DNA from: Akebia trifoliata
Lineage: Eukaryota > Streptophyta > Magnoliopsida > Ranunculales > Lardizabalaceae
Direction of reading: 5' to 3'
Assembly: GCA_017979445.1 (NCBI GenBank)
Contig: CM030711.1
Span: forward strand, 38,432,757-38,496,756
Length of the DNA stretch: 64,000 nucleotides
Part shown: piece after piece, positions 11,927 to 24,313 of the stretch
How positions within the stretch are numbered: the stretch's first letter is position 1
Layout: each line of letters opens with the position of its first letter
Notes under the pieces: generated by a model
Told to the model about the DNA's origin: nothing
The model's input: only the letters and a program-made list of their open reading frames with translations
Database searches by the model: none
Position numbers and translations under genes: made by a program

Positions 11927-12159
11927 GATAATAGGAACCCAAGAGCTAGGTTCAATGGGGAAAACAAGTTATTTGAGTGATTTGTAAGGGTACCACATTA
12001 CACATCCCTATGACACAATACACATGTATCGGTGAGATGGTGAGTTTTTTTGTTAATTCTTAATGCTTTATATAGCTGGATGTCCAGTTGGGTGTTTAAA
12101 TACATAACACTTCCGATATAAGCAACTATAGAAGTTTGTGTTACCGATTTCAATGTGCA

Positions 12160-12620
12160 CTAGGGCTTAAAACAGATTTGGTTTGAGCCGAATATGAGTA
12201 TATCCATATCCGAACACTTTTATTTGTATTAAACCCACATCCGGGGTCCAACCCGACCATATTAATTGGTTTGGGTCGAATAATTTTGAATTGTTCAAGG
12301 TTATTTCAATAATAAATCATTAAAGGTGTGACTTAACACAAGATCTCTTCCTTTATGGATGGAGGTTTTAGCCACTGTGCCCAACACTTGTTGGTTGTAA
12401 AAAGATAGTCTGAAAAATATAAAATATAATTTATAAAATAATATATCATTCAAATATAGGCAGATATATGGATGGATCCACACCCGACCCGGATCCGACT
12501 CGGGTCAAGGGACATTAACCCATATCCAACCCATTTTTTAGTTTGCGTATACTTGAAGAAAAAAAAACTCATTAAATTCTAATTTGAATAAAATTTGACC
12601 CATTTTAAATCCTTATGCGC
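12160..12620. repeat. Dispersed repeat rich in CCGACCCG / ATCCGACTCGGGT
   Basis: The block at about 12455-12540 (AGGCAGATATATGGATG, ATCCGACTCGGGT, GACATTAACCCATATCC) recurs at 54575-54660 in the FKBP intron (AGGCGGATGTAGGGATG, ATCCGACTCGGGT, GACATCAACCCATATCC). This looks like a hAT-type MITE family, but the termini are not resolved. It lies in the 3' noncoding tail of the copia element. Confidence 0.45.
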
Positions 12621-13350
12621 ACACTTCAATATTCAAAGAAACACATGAATGCACTTTTCAAGATATACATATATAATGCAACATAGAAAAGATCCTAACC
12701 ATTAGTAACAAAGTGAGACGTGTATACTAGGACTAGTGATGTAGCAAGTTATATCCTAGATTGAACACAAAGATTGGATTTAATGCTAAGAATTTAGATT
12801 ACCACAACATGGATGGTTAGAAAGGATGACAAAAAGACTAAGTGACATGTAAGTGATAAAATATATGTGCCAGAGAAAATGTAAGTGAAGTGTAAAGAAA
12901 ATGCAAAGGAAATAACAAAAGATGGAGCGTTAGGGCATTAAGATTTGGCCCACCCTTCATATTGGTTCCTTATGGGTGCAAATCATAAAAAAGGAAAGAT
13001 TCACTAACAAGTTGTTTTCTCCACCAAAAATATAAAATTGTAACTCAATAAACACTTGAAGTTGGGCTTTTCCACATGAGATATTCTTAAACATTAAAAT
13101 TTAATTTATAACTAATTTAAGAACGAAAAGTGTGTGAGAAATAATTGTGAGCACTAAATATTAACCATGCATGACATATGGAATAACAAAGCTCTACACT
13201 TGGTCTCACAAAATGATAAAATTAAATATCTCAATTTCTCATTAAAATCAAAAAATTCAACTATATGATATGCATGATATAACATATGAAGAAGATACAA
13301 GAAGACAATAAGTCTTCCTCAGTCTTAGCAAGAAGTTTAACCAAGCGTGC

Positions 13351-13550
13351 TTGAGGTAGTCATGAAAAATAAGAAAAATGAAGATGGTGAAGGTGGAGGA
13401 GATGGAGAAATAAAAGCTTTAAAGATTTCTGAAATGTGTGATCCTCCTCCCTAAGTCCTTGAGTTAGTCATGAAAAAATAAGAAAAATGAAGATGGTAAA
13501 TGTGAAGGAGATGGAGAAATGAAAGCTTTAAAGATTTCTAAAATGTGTTC
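13351..13550. repeat. Tandem duplication, period about 108 bp
   Basis: Two copies of a purine-rich unit share AGTCATGAAAAA, GAAGATGGTRAA and AAAGCTTTAAAGATTTCT (copies start near 13351 and 13459). They lie inside the copia 3' tail and have no coding meaning I can see. Confidence 0.75.
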
Positions 13551-14799
13551 TACAGTCCCCTTCTAAATATGAAATAAAATAACTAAATAGCAAAAATAAA
13601 AAATTCAAAATAAAAGTCAAAAAGGGAATTTTCAAAAAGGGGCAAAGTAGAGAGGACGACAAAAAGAAGGGTAAGTGGAAGATAGAAATGGCTAATAGCT
13701 GGGAAAATATGACCAATGTGAATAGAGGAGAAATAAATAGGTAAAATGGTGGACTCTCATTAGAGTAATTTGAAATGGTTTTGGGGAGTATGATGACTTC
13801 CCAAGGTCATGTTACCCTCACCTATGTGAGGGTACCTCAAGTAAAGAAAAAAATATTTCATAACTCAAATAATTTGATTAATGGAGGGTTGTGATGCTTT
13901 CATTAAGTGTTATGGTTGTTCCAATGAGTAAAATGAATCTAAGAAGAAGAGATGGTGGGATGATATGGTCACTAACAAAGTATTGTTATCTTCTACCTCC
14001 TATATGCGACATATGTTTCCAAAAATACCTAGAATTGTGATAGTTTCTAAGGAAAGGGAGCCCATAGTCAAAAGTAGATATCTAAGTTGGGCTAGGAATG
14101 CCTATCTAACACTCATGACTATCTTTATCAGGTGGTGGCAAGGTACTAGAAGGCATCCACATGCATGCTTGGGGTGGATTTTTGACTTGGGTCTAATTAA
14201 GGTTTATTAACCCTCGTCCTTAACCCTATTGGTTGGCATCTTTGGAGCAGTCTATAGGGAATCGACTCGTTTACTGCCTATGTACTCTTAGTTGCCTCCA
14301 ATTGTGGTTCATGTCTTTTAATCGATATTTAACTCCCAAAATTATTTGAAAATATGCATAATGCGACTTTTAACCATTATGACCAAATCATTGGGTTTTC
14401 ATTTAAATAAAAAAAATTAAGTAATCAAAATATGATAATGTGCTAAAAAGATATGAGAAAAATATTAAATATGTGCATTATCAATGTGAAAATGGGATTT
14501 TCCTATGAGAATTGTTGGTTAATTATCTAGATCACATATGAAAACATGAAATTATTTACGGCCAAAATAAACACAATCGAAGAACTCTATGATGCTTAGA
14601 AGAGTTGTATGTAGTTCATTGACTTTATTTATGATATAAAGTTAAACAATTTAAGACATAAGTTTATTGGGCAACTAGTAAACCCAATGGATATACACTA
14701 AGCAAAGGATAAAGTCTTAAAAGATATTGTTGCCTTGTTCACAACTTTTTTGTTGTACTTTAGATGTAGTCTTTCTTTTTATTTCATTCATGTGGGGAT

Positions 14800-15707
14800 T
14801 GTTATTGTGTATGAATGGAATTCCTTCTTTTGGGTGAAAATTCATTTAAAATGTTGTTGTAAAGGTTTGATTATTGAATTTACCTTTGTCTTTTCCTCTT
14901 TTTGAACTTGCTTTTTTAAGATGGTAAAAGTGCTTTCATTTTGAATAGTCCCACATTAGATAAAAGTAAGGTTGGGAACCCTCTAATATACTCTAACTTA
15001 GATAACATCAATTAAATGTATCCCCAAATTGTCACATGCATGCCACATCGAGTCGAGTCATGGGCTTAATTGGACTCTTCGAGCCAAGGGCTGTGATCTT
15101 CTCAAAACTTTATTTTATACAAAATTTTGTTGAGCTTTCTTTTTTATTTTACCCTTGTTAATCCTTTCAAAGGGAAAGTGGCTCATTATCTAACTACTTA
15201 GCGCAAGTTCTTAGGGAAGTTTCTAACGTGTCCTCGTTAGATCCCTTCTATTTGTCGAACTCCTTTATAAGTAGAGGTCTTCTAGTTGAATTAAAATACA
15301 CGCAAAAAAGTCTACTGTTATCTTTTACTTAATTGTTTATTTCTCTTTGCATATGTGGAATATTTCTTGAGAGTTCTAGATTGCTACTATTGTGATAGTT
15401 GTCGAGGTTCAATTTGGGGAGGAGGAGATTGCAATCAACCTGATAGCATAAGGTCATGATTGTCTCAAGTTCACAACATTTTATTTCTATTTCGACCTCT
15501 TCATTGTTGTCGATTTTTGGATCTAGAATCAACAACTCAAAGCTTTAATAAAGTTACATTTGACTTTCTGGTACATATAATATTTTAGTTACACATCATC
15601 TTTACTCTCCAGACCAGTTTTTTCTAGATTTATTTTATTAGTTAATTAGTGCTTCCCTGATATTGATTAATTTGAATTAATTAATACCAAACACTTTGTC
15701 ATTTTCA
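14800..15707 (+). repeat. 3' LTR of the copia element
   Basis: The LTR starts TGTTATTGTGTATGAATG directly after the purine-rich GTGGGGAT and ends near TCATTTTCA. It is homologous to 7268-8269 but roughly 95 bp shorter through small deletions. The flanks (TTTTC on the left of the element, ATTAT on the right) do not match, so no target duplication survives. Confidence 0.75.
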
Positions 15708-16440
15708 ATTATAATAATTTCACAACAAATCAATTAATTAGTAGAAGTAGTGGCATTTAAGAAAATCAAACAATTAAAAAGATTATATTTTTCACGCAAT
15801 TTTCCATGTAGATTCAAACACAAGAAAATGATATGATAGGAAAACACACCCTTGGGCAATTGGGTTTAGTTAACTCAAGTTTTGCTTAGACTTAGGCTTC
15901 AAACAAAACACCAGAAAATCAAAATACTATGAGTTCGTTCGGAACATTCTGAGAAATATAAATTTTTTACTTTTAAAGTTGAAAAATTAGAAAATGTTAT
16001 TTTGGTTAATTTTAAAAATAAAAAACCTAAACTTTTTTAAAAAGTAAAAAACAGAATTCTAAAAAGTACCTTCCCTCATAATTACATCATACATTGTATT
16101 AAACAAGACCTAAAAGAAAATTTCATAAATTCTATGTCCCTTAAAAAAAAACCTCTCCATCTCGCATATTTAAAACTCTTATAGCTAAGCTATCAAAAAA
16201 AGAGCTACAAATCTCCACTAAGACCTTTAAGGTGATATCCTTTGTACTAAAGGCATGAATAGGAAACTATGAGGGTTACAAGTTCCACATTACAAAAACA
16301 AGGGCATTATTGATCAATTCATTATTCTCAAACGATGTTTGAAGCATATCAAACGTACGATTGAGATTGAAACATATACCTTAGGGATTTCCAATTTAAA
16401 GGATCCATATTAAATGTATTATAATTGTAGATATGTCTTT
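15708..16440. other. Intergenic AT-rich DNA
   Basis: I see no gene, domain or clear repeat boundary in this stretch. Confidence 0.35.
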
Positions 16441-16660
16441 GAGAATTTAGAGATATTAAACCTCATCAATAATGGGGTTTAGGAGGCGCCACCAACCAAA
16501 ATTTAAGGTTTGAATAGACACCATAAAAAAGGATTTTGAAGTTTGATTTTTGACTTTTATATGATTCTCATCAATAGAAAAAGGGTATGATCACCTAAGA
16601 AATAGGTAAGAAGATTCAATGTAAAACAAGGAAGGTGTTAGGCACCTTGTCTCATCTACC
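16441..16660. repeat. Tat/Ogre-like LTR fragment, copy 1
   Basis: It contains GGAGGCGCCACC (about 16482) and GGAAGGTGTTAGGCACC (about 16630), the two landmark phrases shared with 18675-19070 and 63870-64000. From memory, such phrases occur in the LTRs of Tat/Ogre-type Ty3/gypsy elements in plants; I could not check this by search. Confidence 0.5.
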
Positions 16661-18660
16661 AAGGTGGAAGTTACCAAAAGATGGCCCAATATGAATAAAA
16701 AACTAATTTTTTTAATCCTTTTTTTATAGTTTAGAAAGCAAAGTAATAAGTCAAGAAACAAATGAAGTATAGTTTGACCTCTAAATATAGCAAATGGACT
16801 CAATAAACAAGGAAAACATATGCTTGTAAGAATATTTTGTGGGCTTGAGGCTTGGGTGATAATCATCATAGATTTAACATTTTTAGTCTCCAAGCACTTG
16901 TCCTACACTTATATACTCGCCAATGAGTGTTCTTTTTGTTAGGTCCTAAAAATATGCTCAAAGGTTGAGCATACATTAGAGAGAACCCCTACGTTATGCC
17001 TGAAGTGTATATCCATTTGTGATTGTTTTTGTTGGCTTATAGTGCTAAGTATAGATCTAAAGAGATTTACACTTTTGACTCATAACTTTATAAAATAATA
17101 GCAAAGTGATGTGTGTTCTAGGGTGTATGCATGTCATTGTTCCAATAGGAACTTATTCCATGGACTTAGAAAAAAGAGATTGTTTCATATATTGAAAACT
17201 CACTATCCCCTCTTTAAGACATCTACAAGAGACAAACTAGGAAATAAAGTATGATTGAAATTTAAATATCTCGAAATAAAGTGTTATTACATGCTCTTAA
17301 AGAGCTTAGTGTGGTCTTAGAAAGGGGTGATTATCTCACCTAGGTGATGGTTTTCTATCTACCTCCTTATGTCATTAGAAGTCAAAGATAACTAAATAAC
17401 TACATAGCTACTAAAACTTAAAAAAACACACTTGAAACTAAAGAAAATGGGAGTTATAAGCGAGATTCAAGAGGGGATTATCATATAAAAACATAAAATA
17501 AAGGTCCATTCCCCACCTTAGAGTTCTCTTCTTCCTCCACTAATTCTTATATTCCAAAGTGGTGTGGAGAAAGTCAGACAGAATTTTGGGGCTTAAGGAA
17601 GTTCTTCAGAGAGAATTTTGACAAAAAAAAAACTTCACTCCAAAAACTTCCTCCCCATTTGTCTTGAATAGGCCTCTATTTATAGAGACCTTTAGGGGCA
17701 AAAAAATCTCAATCTTTTCAAGTGCATAATATTCCCAAGAATACCTTTATAGGTGAGCTTCATTTCTTTCCATACCTTGTCCTCAATAATCATTTTCAAG
17801 GCCTTGAGTCTCACCAACAAAGATCTTCAAAGGGTAAATGGGTAAATGTGCAAGAGGTTCTGGAGGATAAAATGGTCAGGTCTATTTGGTTTTGATCAAT
17901 TTATTCTAAACTTTGTTAGAAAGAGCTATGGAATGTGAGATGGGAGATGGGCTTATTGGTTATTGACCATAAAATAGTCTCAACAAAGTAAGAGTAGGGA
18001 TATCATTATTTACTTGTGGGACAAAATGGCCAAGGTCAATGGTGAGGGAATATGCCAAATTACTTCAAGATCTTGGTGTATGGTGCTGGGATATAATAAA
18101 ATAAGGTTAAACTGATAAATAGATTGTGGTCCCCAAAAAAGAGAGAGGTTAGTGGAGTGTGAGATGAGATGAAAAATGGTCAAAATTGAGGGATTAGGCC
18201 AAATTACCTTGGACCCAAAAGTGAGGTGCTAGGTTGGGTAAAAATGAGGTCAAAATAGTAAACATGTTTGTGGTTCCAAAAAGATGGATTTTAGTAAAGA
18301 GGAAAGTGGAGTGGTCCCAAAATAATGAGGTTTTGTAGAGAGTAAGTGGAATAGCCCCTTCCAAAGGTTCTCTATACTACATGTAGGTGAGGTAGGGAAA
18401 TAAGGAAATTTGTACTATCCTAGGCATGGTGCCGTCAAACCACAAATAAACTTATCCACACCTTAAGTATAAACAAGCCAAATTTGGCCTATCCATACAT
18501 AAAGTACGGATAAGCTGGGCTTTACGGCATTTTGGAAAGCTTATGGGGTGTTTACACTAGTCATTGTGAACCCCATGTTTTCCACTCATCTTAGCTTTTG
18601 TTGGATGTAGTGCATTAAATGTAGTTGTGAAAGCACTTCTAACCTTTTTATTATAAAAAA
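16661..18660. other. Repeat-like noncoding DNA between LTR fragments
   Basis: No ORF with a domain is seen. Phrases such as GGTGAGATAGGGAAAT, AGTGGAGTG and CAAAATAATGAGG recur loosely from 17900 to 18400 (for example GTTAGTGGAGTGTGAGATGAG at 18147), suggesting internal tandem-like decay of a retroelement untranslated region. Confidence 0.35.
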
Positions 18661-20380
18661 AATATTTGATGGATTATGAAGGATTTTGAGAATAAGGAGT
18701 CGCCACCTAGTTTAGGTTTAGGAACCAAAATAATTCTAAAACAAATCCGGATCAGTCTATGGGTAAAAGAAATTGACAAGGGGTCAAGTTACAGATTTCA
18801 AAAGGTATTCGACATCGAACCCACTCGATCGAGGTGATCGATCTCTACCACAATCTAAGAACATCCTAAGCTCAAATGAAGAAGACTATGGTCAAAGTTA
18901 TGGTCAAATCATCATCATTAATTTATGTCGGGTTATTCAAATAAATCGTATGACTATAGTCTCCTCAAACACTATATAATTCCTCAGATTCGACATATTG
19001 ATCTACAAAATAAAAATGGGTCTGAAGATCACATTACGAGATTGGAAAGTGTTAGGCACCAATCCTGCTCGATGAGCACCGATCTTTATTTTTTCCAAAA
19101 AAATTACATCACAAGAAAAATGGTTTAAAAATTAAAAATAAAAAGATTACATTCTTTACCTGGGTGATTGTGACGGTTGATTCCTCAGAACTGATGGAGA
19201 ACGTCGCTTTTGTCTCTATCATTAGATCTGCTTTCAATCTTCGAGATGAAATATTCTATTCTTAGATCTGAATATTTTTTAACTTTTGGGGGGTATTTTT
19301 GAGAATTTCTAGGTATTTTTTAAGTAAAAAATAGGATTCGGGTGTTAGGTATAGACTTGGGGCTTCAAATTTAAGATTTTAGGAAGTCTTAGGAGAGCTT
19401 TTGGTCTATTTTTCCTAGGGCTTTTTCTTGACCTACAAATTTAAGTGGTGCAGGGTCCTTTTTAAAGAGTTTTTTGGGAGATTAGGATTTTGATTAGGTC
19501 TCTTAAAGATAATGTTAAATTATTTCAATTAGGATTTTGAATTTTTGAATTTTGACTTACGTAGAATGATATTTTTTTTTAGTTTTTAGAGAACCCCCTA
19601 ATGGAGGATTCTTTATTACATTATATTCTTCGGGACCCCTAGTGGAGGGTTCTTTATTGAATATCATGTGGGCCCCACTTAAATAAATGACCACCACTTA
19701 AAATTTGACCAGTGGACTTAATTAATTGATTTTAGTTGTTAAAAAATTTTAATTTAATTTATTAAGATTTCACTTTACGCTAATTAATGTTTTAATTATT
19801 AATTTCAAAATTTTGAATTTTAGGGTTGAAAAATTACTGTTTTGCCCTTAAAGAGGACTTTTACGTTGAGAGGTTGCTTTTCGATATTTTAGAATGTTGA
19901 AATCAGATTTTCGAAAAGAATTCAATGAGAATATCGATTTGTATCACTTATGGGTTTTTGGCATAAAATAATCATGAATCTTATGAGGGTATTTTCATAA
20001 TTTTAACAAATTTTGTGAAAATTGGCGAAATAATTTACTTGGTCTTCATTTGTTGTTTTATGTATTCGAAAGAATTTTCCTAAGTGTAATGTAGGTTCTA
20101 GGGATATTTTGATGTTAGGGGTATTTTGGTCATTTTTAATGATTTTTCTTGTAAAACTTCTTTTTGTCGGAAGAATGATGATTTCTATGTTTTAAGTCAT
20201 ATTTTCCTATTGTAGCGTGATTTCTAAAGTTACTTGTTTGAAATATCTCATCCGGACTTTGAAAACATATCTAGTAACAACAAAAATATTAAAATATTCA
20301 TTTATCATTGGGAATCGTCGCAATCGGGTTGACGAGTTGATTAAGTGGGCGAGTGCGAAAATGGGGTGCCACTTAACCTA
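18661..20380. repeat. Tat/Ogre-like LTR fragment, copy 2
   Basis: GGAGTCGCCACCTAG (about 18696) is followed by ATGGGTCTGAAGATCACATT and GGAAAGTGTTAGGCACC (about 19043). The region then continues for over 1 kb of sequence with phrases like GGTATTTTTGAG and ends around AAAATGGGGTGCC (about 20361), which resembles an LTR 3' end in this group. No coding domain is visible. Boundaries are approximate. Confidence 0.5.
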
Positions 20381-22420
20381 TTTCATTCTAAGTTAACTCA
20401 AAGCCAAAGACGTAGGACTCTATTGACCTTCCTTCAAGAAATCTCTAGAACTTGTAGTCTTTTACAATCTTGTTCCTTTGATCATCATGATTGTTAGGAC
20501 ACATAGGAGTGTAAAAGACAATCAATAACTCTTTGATGAGGTTATTTGAGGTTATCATGTGTGATTTTATTGTAAATATTGGGAACTCTAGGATTTATGA
20601 AGAACTTATCCCTAAGGGTTTCCCAAAATCCTATAAATAAGACTCTCATTTAAGGAAAAATATGAGAAGAATTAAAACTTTCGAAATCTGTCAAAATCCT
20701 TTTCAAAGCTTCCAAACCTTTCCAAAATTTTGTTCAAATAATCATTCACTCTCCCAAGAACCAAACTCAAAAAGAAGAAAGAAGAAGAAGAAGAAGACCA
20801 AGGTGGGAGAAGTTTTTGTATAACCTCCTTTAAATCCTCCTATTCTCACCTCCCCATTCTTTACTTTTATGTTATTGTATTTCAAACTTTCAATTCTAAT
20901 TAAAGCAATGTAGATTTACATTTACTAATCTAAATGCTTGGTGGTCGAGAGTAATCCCTCTTTAAGGTAATCTCCCCCTATAAGTTCTTAATAAACTTCA
21001 TGAGAGCATTTCAATTCCATAGTGTAGATATTTTATTTTTATTTACATTTCCCAGTATAAATGCTTTTACATTTCTTGCAATTTAAATACTTAGATTAGT
21101 TTTCTTTCTTTTTTCCTTGATGGCAATAGAATTAGAGAGTAAACCTTCCTTAGAGGAAATCTTCTCCTGCTAAGTCCATCACATGCATACACTTTCATAT
21201 ATACTCACATCCAAAATGGATATTGAACCAAGATGTATACTCTTATGGACCTATATCTAACGTTAGAGCCAACAAAAATTATCTTCATTATCTTCAAATG
21301 GATAACATCTGATGCATAAGGTCTTGCTCCGTTCATGGTCTTGTTCAACTCATGAACATTGCCTATAGGTCAAACCAATAGAGATAAAGGCTTCCAAGGG
21401 AATACATATGTTAGATTTGAAGCTTGAAGACCTCAAATGATGAAATTTAAGTAGATTTCTATCAAAGTTCTAAGTTGACAATAAATTCCAGCAAGCACCT
21501 ACTTTTAGTAGGGGTTTACTTATAGTCTATTTTTCTTCAATTTGCAAACTAGACTATAACTCTTTTTACTCTTAACTTCTATAAGTCACTCTACCTAAAA
21601 AAAAATCAAAAAAAAAAAAAGAGTTTTTAAGTTTCAACTTATGGTCATTTTCATAATCATTAATGGATGGGATGGACAAGGTGCATAATACCTTCGTTGT
21701 CCTTCAACAAAACTTCCTTATGTAGATCTCTAAGTAGACTTATACCCTTACCATTGAAAATGAGTCACTACATACCTAAAATGAATTTCACAAAATATTT
21801 TAGTGGTGTCCATTCACACCCAAACTCTTTGAATGGTGATAATATCAAAACCTAAGTAAATGAGCTCAAACTCCAAAAGATTTTGAATCCTCACATAGCT
21901 ACACCAGTTACAATGAATTATGATCCAAAATGATCTCGTTTCTATATATAAATTAAGAATAGTGCTAAGTGGCAAGATTTTGTTGGAGATTAAAAAACTT
22001 TGACTCCTTAAAAAATTGTGCATGCAGCCCTATATGTTTTACATCCAACCAAAGCATACTACGTAGGCACCTATGTTGCTATAGGAACGGGACACGATTT
22101 TGAATTGCGACTCTTTACAATTGATGAGAAATTAAGAGGTGTCAAGAAACACCCCCACGCGCATTTTACTAAAAAAGTTATTCTCTCTATGCAAGCAAGA
22201 TCAGTTGTTGATCATTAGTGGGTGAAGGTGGGTATTAACCAACTTTTCAAGCTAGCACCATCATGAACCAACACACATAATGGCGTCATTGGTACCATTA
22301 ATATAAGTTGAGCGATCAGGGTGCGAAGCTGTTAAATCAACAAGTTGCCACAAATAAGTTAAAAAGTATACTTTAATACACTTAGTTGTTTCACCCATGA
22401 CATTCCACTTTCCTCTACTA
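20381..22420. other. Unassigned DNA, possibly retroelement untranslated region
   Basis: A TATA-like CCTATAAATAAG (about 20630) followed by a purine tract (GAAGAAGAAGAAGAAG near 20780) resembles an LTR promoter and leader, but no partner copy or protein domain is visible. Frames at 21667-22218 match nothing I know. Confidence 0.3.
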
Positions 22421-22426
22421 TTCAAA

Positions 22427-22668
22427 AATGTTTCATGTTAGCCTACCAGAGGAAAGTTCAAAGTAAAAGTAAGAGTGATTGTTCAAAAATGTTTTATGTT
22501 GGCCTATGAGAGGGTGAGTTTAAAGTAAAAGTAAGATTGGTTGTTCAAATATGTTTCATGTTGGCCTATGAGAGGGGGAGTTTAAAGTAAAAGTAAGGGT
22601 GGTTGTTCAAAAATGTTTCATGTTGGCCCACGAGAGGGGGAGTTTAAAGTAAAAGTAAGAGTGATTTA
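22427..22668. repeat. Tandem array of about 62 bp units, four copies
   Basis: Four units repeat ATGTTGGCCTATGAGAGG, GGGAGTTTAAAGTAAAAGTA and GTTGTTCAAAAATGTTTC, with few substitutions. Each contains a purine run like a retroelement polypurine tract (GAGAGGGGGAGTTTAAAG). The first unit is the most diverged (TAGCCTACCAGAGGAAAG). The last unit ends in AAGAGTGATTTAG. Confidence 0.85.
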
Positions 22669-23350
22669 GAGATATCCCTCTAGATTTTGATAAATAACAT
22701 AGATACCCTTTCATGTTCAAACTGATGACATACTCCCATTAAAAATGATCTTCTTAGAAAGGCCAAAGCAACTACTTGAAACACCCTCTTCATTAACCTT
22801 TTGCCAAAAATCCTTGATTTTCCCCCCACATATATAGGCCAATTCAAGAAATCGACTCAATAAATAATACATAATCCCAACCATGAATGATATGTCGGTG
22901 ACCATTGAAGGATGTTGTGACACATGGATGTAGTGAAACCTAATCTAAACCATGAACCCTAAGAAAAATTTAAATAGAGCAATGTTATTAAGAGAACAAT
23001 GAATCGTAATGTATCTTTATCCTAATTCTTATCTTCACAAAATATGATTTGGCCTAAATGCATCTCATGCAATACTTTGCTACCCTTCTTCAAACTTACG
23101 GTGATCGATGATTATCACGAATTTACTAAAAAATCAATAACCTCTGAGAATATGATCAAATTGAAAAGAACTAGACAGCTTTGAATAATGGTATCATGGA
23201 TTCTCCTATTTAAAATATTACAAACAAAGAGAGCCCATGTAACAATTTTATTTCCTAGCTTACAAATTCCTACTGACCTACCATATCACAAATAAACACA
23301 TGTGAAGGAATCATGAAATCCAACTCCAAAGCTGGTACGTAGTACACACA
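22669..23350. other. 3' flank of the receptor kinase gene
   Basis: No separate gene is recognised. The part nearest 23350 is expected to contain the 3' untranslated region of the minus-strand kinase gene; a specific poly(A) signal cannot be assigned with confidence. Confidence 0.35.
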
Positions 23351-24267
23351 TTAGACTGCAATCACTTCGAAAGATAGTGGTGTGGCTGAAGGGTTCTTCT
23401 CTTTCTCTGCTTTCTGCACCAATGAACAAAAGGGATTATCATTAGCTTAATCCCAATTTTTATTTTTTATATTTTATTTATAGATTTAATTAACAAGACG
23501 TGGGGTTTGAACTTTGATCTAGATATCTGCATTGTTTAGTAGACAATATTATGTTATCTCACCATGTTGGTTTCTGTGTTTTTCCAAGCCTTATCCATCT
23601 CTGCGAAAACGACATCGACGGTAGGACGCCCTTTACTTGATTTAGCGACACACAACACTGCAATATGTAAGATGGATTCGAAATCTTCAGCGTTAAGTTG
23701 TCCCTTCAATCGTGAGTCTTCAAAATCCGTTAAGGGTCGCTTCCCCATGATAACATCCTTTGCCTGCATGAATCACAAATTTCATATTAAAACCACAAAG
23801 GCAATAAGAAAATAACACACACACATACACAAGAACGATGAGATCATAGCGATTCAGTAACTTTGAGAAAGAAATTACGGTATACGTATATCTCTCTCAA
23901 ACCCACCCATTCATAGACACTCAGTTTCTTGAAGGTGCCAATTTGCTAAGTTGGTTTAAGTCGCTGGGTGTTGAGACCACTACTTAGGTTCAAAACCCGT
24001 CTTCACCTACTAATTACTATCCACCAATCTCGTTTTCGTGTTAGGTTTCCCTCACTTGTAACCCTAAACAAGTTACATTACTTACATACCCAATGCCCAA
24101 AATAACGACTAGAAATGTTGATCAGGGGTTCTATCCATTCTCAATTTTGGTTATAAATGCACAATACATCCCTATTTGTCAATCACATCAATTAGATTAA
24201 ATAAATACCTTCATCATAGTTTACGCAAAGATGACCCAGAATTGGCAATCTTAGTAAACACACAACG

Positions 24268-24313
<46 letters not shown>

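Larger units (their letters stand above)
7268..15707 (+). mobile_element. Degenerate full-length Ty1/copia LTR retrotransposon
   Basis: Two diverged LTRs (7268-8269 and 14800-15707) bound an internal region whose plus-strand fragments encode, in copia order, gag, zinc knuckle, protease, integrase, reverse transcriptase and RNase H. The purine run GTGGGGAT just before the 3' LTR is a plausible polypurine tract. Coding ends near 11926 with NPFTKRLARELV, the usual copia C-terminal region, leaving an unusually long 2.8 kb noncoding tail that has taken in other repeats. The element is dead: every domain is cut by stops and frameshifts, and the protease and RT active sites are altered. Confidence 0.85.

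Noticed and set aside
7263..15712. 5-bp target duplication for the copia element
   Set aside because: The flanks TTTTC and ATTAT differ; the LTR boundaries are diverged enough that none can be called.
22018..22218. 66-aa frame HAALYVLHPTKAYYVGTYVA...
   Set aside because: It looks amino-acid balanced but has no family resemblance, splice context or neighbours; too weak to call.
22427..22668. CRISPR-like array
   Set aside because: The units are near-identical along their full length with no unique spacers, and the genome is plant nuclear.
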